Assembly: GCA_958415245.1 (NCBI GenBank)
Contig: CATYYP010000035.1
Location: forward strand, 1 to 10,800
Reading direction: 5' to 3'
DNA: 10,800 nucleotides
Source: Schaalia odontolytica
GTDB lineage: Bacteria > Actinomycetota > Actinomycetes > Actinomycetales > Actinomycetaceae
Part shown: positions 1-4,487 of the stretch, piece by piece
How the letters are laid out: each line of letters opens with the position of its first letter
Numbering within the stretch: position 1 is the stretch's first letter
Translations under genes and position numbers: made by a program
The notes under the pieces: model-generated
Told to the model about the DNA's origin: nothing
Databases searched by the model: none
Seen by the model: only the letters and a program-made list of their open reading frames with translations

Positions 1-926
1 CCGACGATCCACCCGTCGGAGGCACGCAGGATGAGGTGCTGCTGTTTAAATTTCTTGGTGATGCGGCAATAGGGTATGCCCTCCGAATCCTCCAGCGTGG
101 CGGGCCCGCACGCCTCCTCGATGGCGTCCAGGCCGACACGCTCTCCGGTTTCCAGGTTGAGGAAGCCCGTAAGCTCGTCGAGCGTATATCCCATGGCCGG
201 GCCGGCCGACGATGGCTCCCACGCGCGTAGGGGCACCCAGCCCTCCAGTGGGGTGACGGAGTCGGGGAAGGAGCCGGTGGAGGCATCGAAGTCCCACACG
301 TGGGTCCCGGTCTTGTCCCAGGCCTGGCAGGGAGCGGACGAGGGGGTGGGGCAGTACAGGCGAACCGGTCCGATCGGCCCAGTGCTCGGTCCCTCTCCCG
401 AGGGATGCTGATAGGGGGAGCCACTTAGATTAATGCCCGGGGTCGGCCAGCCCGAGCGCGTCGATCCGTCAGCGGTCGACACCAGGGTGTTGCCCACGAG
501 CAGATCATCGCCCCACCAGTTCACCCCTTCCTCGTCGTCGACGTTGGTGCGCCACAGCTCGCGCGGGGTGGAATAGGAGGGGTCGAAGGCGACGACGCTG
601 CGCTGAGCCCCCTTATACCCGACCAGATAGATGTATTCGTCACCGACGCGGAAGTAGTCGATGCGGTCCAGGCCCGCATCCGCCGCGTCGATCTGCCATG
701 CCAAACGCACGCCGTTGACGAAGTTCCCGGAGAGGAAGCCGGTGTCCTGGGCGCTGCCGTGGTAGCCCCACGAGCCATTTGCTGACTGGACGACGGCGAG
801 GGCGCACAGGATTGATGTGGTGACTATCCACAGGCGTGCGCCGTGGGTAAACGGGCAGATGATCTTGTACCAGAGGCGGGTGATGGCCCCGGCTTCGACG
901 TAGGCGTCTTCGTCTGGGAATCTCAT
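1..926 (-). CDS. Membrane-anchored beta-propeller-like protein, paralogue C (partial, 3' end beyond left edge)
   Basis: An open frame of 308 codons runs leftwards from the ATG at 926-924 with no stop before the window edge. The start MRFPDEDAYVE matches the start of the paralogue at 2592-4175 (MRFPDDEDYLW). Residues about 33-50 form a hydrophobic segment behind a short charged N-terminus, which suggests a single membrane anchor (signal-anchor) with the large domain outside. Strongly conserved blocks shared with that paralogue are SANGSWGYHG, DTGFLSG, NGVRLAWQID, LVGYKG, PRELWR, LLVGNTL, STADG, a Cys pair with seven residues between (LYC...C-x-AWDK), HVWDFDAS and GFLNLETGER. Repeated Trp/Asp-Gly motifs such as 'ELWR', 'STADGS' and 'HVWDFD' resemble PQQ-like beta-propeller blades, but the fold is my inference. 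No function can be assigned. There is no Shine-Dalgarno sequence; a promoter-like element sits 7 nt before the ATG, so a leaderless mRNA is likely. That the frame is real is supported by the protein-level match to its paralogue. Confidence 0.87.
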   Translation of the reverse strand, partial: MRFPDEDAYVEAGAITRLWYKIICPFTHGARLWIVTTSILCALAVVQSANGSWGYHGSAQDTGFLSGNFVNGVRLAWQIDAADAGLDRIDYFRVGDEYIYLVGYKGAQRSVVAFDPSYSTPRELWRTNVDDEEGVNWWGDDLLVGNTLVSTADGSTRSGWPTPGINLSGSPYQHPSGEGPSTGPIGPVRLYCPTPSSAPCQAWDKTGTHVWDFDASTGSFPDSVTPLEGWVPLRAWEPSSAGPAMGYTLDELTGFLNLETGERVGLDAIEEACGPATLEDSEGIPYCRITKKFKQQHLILRASDGWIV

Positions 927-943
927 GGACCCGATCGTAACCG
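927..943 (-). promoter_or_regulatory. Leaderless-type promoter (-10 element) of paralogue C
   Basis: On the minus strand the sequence GCGGTTACGATCG precedes the ATG at 926. It contains TACGAT (939-934), which fits the actinobacterial -10 pattern TAnnnT, and only 7 nt separate it from the start codon, which would put the transcription start at or next to the A of ATG. The same 13-mer lies in front of the paralogue at 4175, and a close variant lies in front of the hydrolase at 9259. No convincing -35 hexamer is visible. CGGTTAC is repeated 16 bp upstream (953-959 on the plus strand) within a small inverted repeat (CCGGT-TACT-ACCGG, 947-960), possibly an operator. Confidence 0.55.
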
Positions 944-983
944 CATCCGGTAGTAACCGGGTAATTTTGCAGCCGTAGGACGA

Positions 984-1032
984 CAGACGAGGCCGGGGCT
1001 GGGTTGTGTGTCCCGGCCCCGGCCTCGTGAAT
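984..1032 (-). terminator. Hairpin terminator after paralogue B
   Basis: A perfect 12-bp stem is formed by 988-999 (CGAGGCCGGGGC) and 1016-1027. It can extend inwards by a T-G wobble and three G-C pairs (1001-1003 with 1012-1014), leaving an 8-nt loop. It starts 15 nt after the TGA of the gene that ends at 1042 and lies before the promoter of the next gene. There is no run of U after the stem, as is common for hairpin terminators in high-GC actinobacteria, so termination strength is uncertain. Related arms occur at 4237-4248 and 4328-4339. Confidence 0.65.
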
Positions 1033-1041
1033 CAGCCTTGG

Positions 1042-2595
1042 TCAGCCCGCGCGCTTCGGCGTGATGCCCATGAGGACCGTGTTCGGGTGGGGGTAACCAC
1101 CGAGGTACCGCAGGAAGACGTTGCGCTCCGGGACGGGTGTCGCGATGAGTAGGTCATCGTAGAAGGGCTGTGCGGATCTTGCTCCGACCTGCGAGAGGGA
1201 GGCAACTTGCTTGCCGGAACGCGTGAAGTGGAGAGTCGGAATGTCGTCCTTGTCGAAATCCTTCACGACACTTTTCTTTGGGACGCTGAGGATCAGCGAA
1301 CCATCGGTTGAGAAGAATGATCCTTGTTCGTACGCCGTGTAGGTGGGTGTTCCGTCCTCGTCGGGGGCTAAGAACGCCCTGCCGTTGAGGGCGTAGATGC
1401 TGCTGTCGGGTCTGTTACTTTCAGCTCCGTAGCACGTGGGGGTCCAGCCGTGCCCCGTACGTAGGGCTGTGAGGGACTGTTCGGTTGTCGGGCGAACGGT
1501 ATACCCATCGGCATTCACGCATGTGGTGGTGATGAATGTCCTCCACGATAGTGAGTTGGTGGTTAGTGTCATCATCTCGCGGAGGCTGCCGTCTGGGTTC
1601 AAGACGGCGATGTCACCGTCTTCAAATTCAAACTGCGCATAAATCATCCCATTGACGAGCCAGCCGTCGCTTGTCGCGTAGATGTTGCTTGTTGCGTCGA
1701 TGCTGTCGATGGAGAGGTAACCGGAAAAGGCCACGCCGAGATCCGTGACGGATCCGTCGGTAAGGCTGAGGAATGAATCGAGGTACGGATGATCGTTGTC
1801 GTAATGCCAAACGATGAGATGGCTGTTGGCTGTAGAAATAACGGTTGGGTGAACCGTCTGCCCATCGGCGTTCCTTGTGAGCGCGTAGTTCCAGGCTTGG
1901 GTGCCGTCCTTGTGCCACCCCGTGCACGAGGGTTCCTCGTCTCGACCGCCTGTCGTTGAGTTGTAGATAGACGTACAGGTGACCACGACGGGCCAGGTGA
2001 CAGGAATGAAGCCTGCAACGGCGCCCCACGATGGGTGCGACGGGGACAAGACAACACGTGGGGAACCGGGATCATGGTCGTACCCGACAGTGGTGGGCAG
2101 GGGAGTATCCCAGGTCGCGGTGACTGTGCCATCGGATGCCCGAATAGTTTCACCGCCCGCAATGATCGAGTCGTCCCATGTGAAGAACGTGTCACTCTCA
2201 GAGTTGAACTCGTGGCGCCACAGAACGGTAGGAGTGGAACCGCTCGGATCGATGCCGATGAGCGTCCCGGAGAACGTTGTCGCACCTTTCGACGACCCAT
2301 CTTTCTTGCCGGTGACCGCGACCAACACCCCATCGACCCTCGTGGTGGCCACGACCGGCCCATCGACGCCCAGGTCCTTGCTCGTCATCTCCCAGGCGAC
2401 GGAGAACCCGGAGGAGAAATCGGTGGAGATGGCCTGCGAAGGGTGCGCGCGACCGGAGTAACCGGTGGGGAGGTGGATCAGCCATGACAGGGCGACCCCG
2501 AGACCGGAAATGAGAATAGTGACGAGTAGTTTTCTCGTGCGGATAAAACCAAGCACGGAAACAAGGAATTTGCGCGCACTATCCGGGGCAGTCAT
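1042..2595 (-). CDS. Membrane-anchored beta-propeller-like protein, paralogue B (divergent member)
   Basis: The protein has 517 residues if started at ATG 2595-2593. That start has a good Shine-Dalgarno (GAGGAG, plus-strand 2602-2607) 6 nt upstream and overlaps the TGA of the preceding gene (ATGA). The longer frame up to 2685 would lie inside that gene and is unlikely. Residues about 20-42 (LLVTILISGLGVALSWLIHL) are a membrane segment; the rest is probably extracytoplasmic. It is related to its two neighbours but divergent: FSVAWEM matches the 'LAWQI' block, VLWRHEF matches 'ELWRVD', 'ASDGTVTATW' matches 'TADGTITTGW', C-TGWHK matches 'CEAWDK', and the end 'FYDDLLIATPVPERNVFLRYLGG' region matches 'LFDDLVVARISPETSPWYKRLLG'. 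The Cys pair before GWHK has a longer loop (16 residues between). Base composition is lower in G+C than topA (one sampled 60-base line here is about 57%, one in topA about 72%). I do not recognise a function. Confidence 0.85.
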   Translation of the reverse strand: MTAPDSARKFLVSVLGFIRTRKLLVTILISGLGVALSWLIHLPTGYSGRAHPSQAISTDFSSGFSVAWEMTSKDLGVDGPVVATTRVDGVLVAVTGKKDGSSKGATTFSGTLIGIDPSGSTPTVLWRHEFNSESDTFFTWDDSIIAGGETIRASDGTVTATWDTPLPTTVGYDHDPGSPRVVLSPSHPSWGAVAGFIPVTWPVVVTCTSIYNSTTGGRDEEPSCTGWHKDGTQAWNYALTRNADGQTVHPTVISTANSHLIVWHYDNDHPYLDSFLSLTDGSVTDLGVAFSGYLSIDSIDATSNIYATSDGWLVNGMIYAQFEFEDGDIAVLNPDGSLREMMTLTTNSLSWRTFITTTCVNADGYTVRPTTEQSLTALRTGHGWTPTCYGAESNRPDSSIYALNGRAFLAPDEDGTPTYTAYEQGSFFSTDGSLILSVPKKSVVKDFDKDDIPTLHFTRSGKQVASLSQVGARSAQPFYDDLLIATPVPERNVFLRYLGGYPHPNTVLMGITPKRAG

Positions 2596-4175
2596 CGAAC
2601 GCTCCTCATCGGTCCGGGGGCTGGGGTCAGGCCGACGATACGGTCGCCGGAGGAAGGAGTCAGGCCAAGCAAGCGCTTGTACCACGGTGATGTCTCAGGG
2701 GATATGCGGGCGACGACGAGATCATCGAAGAGGGCTGTACCGGATGAAACGCGCAGGGTTCGCCATCCGGGGACGGCAGCATCCTTAAGCCGGTAGTCGT
2801 CCTGGCCAGGTGTTGTCCAGTTGCGTTGAGCGATCGCCGAGTCAACCAGGAGTGGCGTGTAGTAATCCTTGACGTCACGCGTGGACTCGGGGATCAATGC
2901 CACCGATGCGTCACGGCTATAGACAATGCCCCGCGCCCACGTGCGAGCGTCCACATCGTCATCGAAAACTCGACGATTAGTGACGATCTCCTGGTTGTCG
3001 TTGATGATGACCGAGGCCATGACCGAGCCAGGCGACGTGTAGACCACCGCGCTCGAAGCCTCCCACGTGTGGTCGCCCGTGGCGGCGAAGTGGAGTAGGT
3101 CCTCAGTGGTGGGCAGTTCGGAATCGTCCGTCACGTGGACGTTCAGGAAAGAGATGCGTTCCATTGCCTCGACCGACAGAGTGCCCACCCTCGGATTCGA
3201 TCCGTCAGGGGCGACGGCGGCAACGTAGTACTCTCTACCGCCAATTCCGCTACTGATGATCCAGCCATCCCTGCCGCGAATGATGGGTAGCTGGAATACG
3301 TTTGGATCGACCAAGCGACACGTTGTCGTACCGTCGTGATTCTCCTTGACGGCGGAACCGCACGCCTCCTCGATGGCGTCGATCCCCGTGCGTTCGCCCG
3401 TCTCCAGGTTCAGAAATCCGGCCAGCCCATACGTCGTGTCTCGAAGACTTTTGTCCGTCGACTTGTCTGTTCCCACCAGCGGCACCCAGCCGTTCACCGG
3501 GGCAACTGCGTCAGGGATCGTATCCGAGGAGGCGTCGAAATCCCAGACGTGTGTCGCGGTCTTGTCCCAGGCCTCGCACCGTCCGGTGGAGCGATCAGGG
3601 CAGTACAGGCGGATCGGGCCAATGGGGGCGCTTGACCATCCCTGGGAACTCGGTCGCGTGTACGCGTTTGTCCCCAGCGTGGTTCCCGTTGACGGCCACC
3701 CGGTGGTGATGGTCCCGTCGGCGGTTGAGATGAGGGTGTTGCCGACGAGGAGGTCCCCGTCCCACCAGTGCACGCCGGGTTCGTCGTCGGCGTCGACGCG
3801 CCACAGCTCGCGCGGGCTGGAGTACGAGGCATCGTAGCCGATTGCGACCCGCTGGCTTCCTTTGTAGCCCACCAGGAAGAGGTAGCCGTCGCGTGCGATG
3901 TACGTGTTGATCATGTCCAAATCGGCATCGTTTGCATCGATTTGCCAAGCTAGGCGCACACCGTTGACGTAGTCGCCAGAAAGAAAGCCAGTGTCCTTGG
4001 CGTTGCCGTGGTAGCCCCACGACCCGTTCGCGGAATGCATGACGGCGAGCGCGCAGATGATGCTGGTGATCGCCATCCACAGTCGTGCTCCGTGGGTGTG
4101 TGGGGTAATGATCTTGTACCAGAGGCGCTTGTATCGCCCCGCCCACAGGTAGTCTTCATCGTCTGGGAATCGCAT
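2592..4175 (-). CDS. Membrane-anchored beta-propeller-like protein, paralogue A
   Basis: The protein has 527 residues from the ATG at 4175-4173, chosen because the downstream paralogue begins with the same MRFPDDED-type sequence and because the DNA just upstream is a shared non-coding element. Upstream in-frame ATGs at 4199 and 4232 exist but are not supported. The N-terminus is charged (RYKRLWYK), followed by a hydrophobic segment at about residues 33-48 (WMAITSIICALAV), then a large domain likely outside the membrane. Blade-like motifs recur (RLAWQID, ELWRVD, STADGTITTGW, HVWDFDAS, GFLNLETGER, DGWIIS, FDDLVVARI), suggesting a PQQ-like beta-propeller; this is inferred. Cysteines in LYC(x7)CEAWDK, EEAC and TTCRL are shared with paralogue C and could form disulfides. 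The gene heads an operon with paralogue B (4-nt overlap). It has no Shine-Dalgarno and a -10-like box 6 nt before ATG. Function unknown; substrate sensing, envelope assembly or lipoprotein-like scaffolding are only guesses. Confidence 0.88.
   Translation of the reverse strand: MRFPDDEDYLWAGRYKRLWYKIITPHTHGARLWMAITSIICALAVMHSANGSWGYHGNAKDTGFLSGDYVNGVRLAWQIDANDADLDMINTYIARDGYLFLVGYKGSQRVAIGYDASYSSPRELWRVDADDEPGVHWWDGDLLVGNTLISTADGTITTGWPSTGTTLGTNAYTRPSSQGWSSAPIGPIRLYCPDRSTGRCEAWDKTATHVWDFDASSDTIPDAVAPVNGWVPLVGTDKSTDKSLRDTTYGLAGFLNLETGERTGIDAIEEACGSAVKENHDGTTTCRLVDPNVFQLPIIRGRDGWIISSGIGGREYYVAAVAPDGSNPRVGTLSVEAMERISFLNVHVTDDSELPTTEDLLHFAATGDHTWEASSAVVYTSPGSVMASVIINDNQEIVTNRRVFDDDVDARTWARGIVYSRDASVALIPESTRDVKDYYTPLLVDSAIAQRNWTTPGQDDYRLKDAAVPGWRTLRVSSGTALFDDLVVARISPETSPWYKRLLGLTPSSGDRIVGLTPAPGPMRSVR
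2596..2607 (-). promoter_or_regulatory. Shine-Dalgarno site deciding the start of paralogue B
   Basis: GAGGAG (plus-strand 2602-2607) lies 6 nt before the ATG at 2595 and inside the last codons of paralogue A. Together with the ATGA stop/start overlap it supports translational coupling and the short N-terminus (MTAPDSARKF). It is the only one of the three family genes with a clear ribosome binding site, as expected if the other two are translated from leaderless transcripts. Confidence 0.75.
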
Positions 4176-4191
4176 GGTTCGATCGTAACCG
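4176..4191 (-). promoter_or_regulatory. Leaderless-type promoter (-10 element) of paralogue A
   Basis: The minus strand reads GCGGTTACGATCG then AACC and ATG. The -10-like TACGAT (plus-strand 4182-4187) is 6 nt from the start codon. The 13-mer is identical to the one before paralogue C, but there the distance to ATG is 7 nt, so the upstream reading frames differ. The conservation therefore acts at the DNA level, which argues against translation from upstream ATGs. A TTGACG sequence lies 20 nt further upstream of the -10 box, rather far for a normal -35. Confidence 0.55.
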
Positions 4192-4234
4192 CTCGTCATG
4201 GTTCCCGCGTCAACACGAACGGCCTGGGACACGC

Positions 4235-4339
4235 CACGAGGCCGGAGCTTCCCCCTATGTAATAGGTACCGCCGCGTGCGCCCTCCGATGCGTCGCTCGG
4301 GCGCGCCCGCGCGCGAGAATCCGCCACGGCCTCGTGAAT
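4235..4339. repeat. Wide inverted repeat, related to the terminator hairpin at 988-1027
   Basis: CACGAGGCC (4235-4243) and GGCCTCGTG (4328-4336) are exact inverse complements, 84 nt apart. The left arm CGAGGCCGGAGC (4237-4248) matches the left arm of the hairpin at 988-999 in 11 of 12 bases, and the right part GGCCTCGTGAAT (4328-4339) is identical to 1021-1032. The left arm sits exactly 62 nt from the ATG of paralogue A, as 988 does from the ATG of paralogue C. The pair therefore looks like a duplicated copy of that hairpin with extra sequence in its loop; with such a loop it may no longer work as a terminator. Confidence 0.55.
4254..4266. promoter_or_regulatory. Small inverted repeat, possible operator
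   Basis: CCTAT-GTA-ATAGG is a perfect 5-bp inverted repeat with a 3-nt centre. It is AT-rich compared with its surroundings and lies between two divergent genes, where regulator sites are common. No known regulator motif is recognised, and a match of this size could be chance. Confidence 0.25.
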
Positions 4340-4404
4340 GTCAAACCCGAGCGGCGTGAGACGCGCGGAAGCGGTCCCGGTACCCAGATGTGGGTGGGAC
4401 GCGG

Positions 4405-4410
4405 TAAGGT
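4405..4410 (+). promoter_or_regulatory. Candidate -10 element for topA
   Basis: TAAGGT fits the loose actinobacterial TAnnnT pattern and would give a leader of about 70 nt before the topA ATG at 4488. No clear -35 is seen at the expected distance, so this is tentative. Confidence 0.25.
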
Positions 4411-4487
4411 CCATCCCAGATGCCTCGATGCGTGCGCTCGCCGACGAGGTGCTACAAATACTGGGGAAGCGACGGAAGGGACCGGCA

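Larger units (their letters stand above)
4176..4487. other. Divergent intergenic region between paralogue A and topA
   Basis: These 312 bases hold no convincing gene. From left to right they contain the promoter-like element of paralogue A (4176-4191), one arm of a hairpin-like inverted repeat (CACGAGGCC, 4235-4243), a small inverted repeat CCTAT-GTA-ATAGG (4254-4266), the GC palindrome GGGCGCGCCC (4299-4308), the second arm GGCCTCGTG (4328-4336), a weak -10 candidate for topA (TAAGGT, 4405-4410) and the topA ribosome binding site. An in-frame extension of topA starts at 4338 but does not look like part of the protein. Confidence 0.6.

Noticed and set aside
2596..2685. Longer start of paralogue B (ATG at 2685)
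   Set aside because: It would overlap 90 nt of paralogue A, and the ATG at 2595 has both a Shine-Dalgarno and the ATGA overlap.
4176..4232. Longer start of paralogue A (ATG at 4232 or 4199)
   Set aside because: The upstream DNA shared with paralogue C is out of frame relative to its ATG there (7 versus 6 nt spacing), so it is conserved as DNA, not as protein; similarity at protein level begins at MRFPD.
4338..4487. 50-residue N-terminal extension of TopA from the ATG at 4338
   Set aside because: Type IA topoisomerases of this group start a few residues before KLVIVESPAKA. The ATG at 4488 has a good ribosome binding site, and the extension overlaps the inverted repeat and the likely leader.
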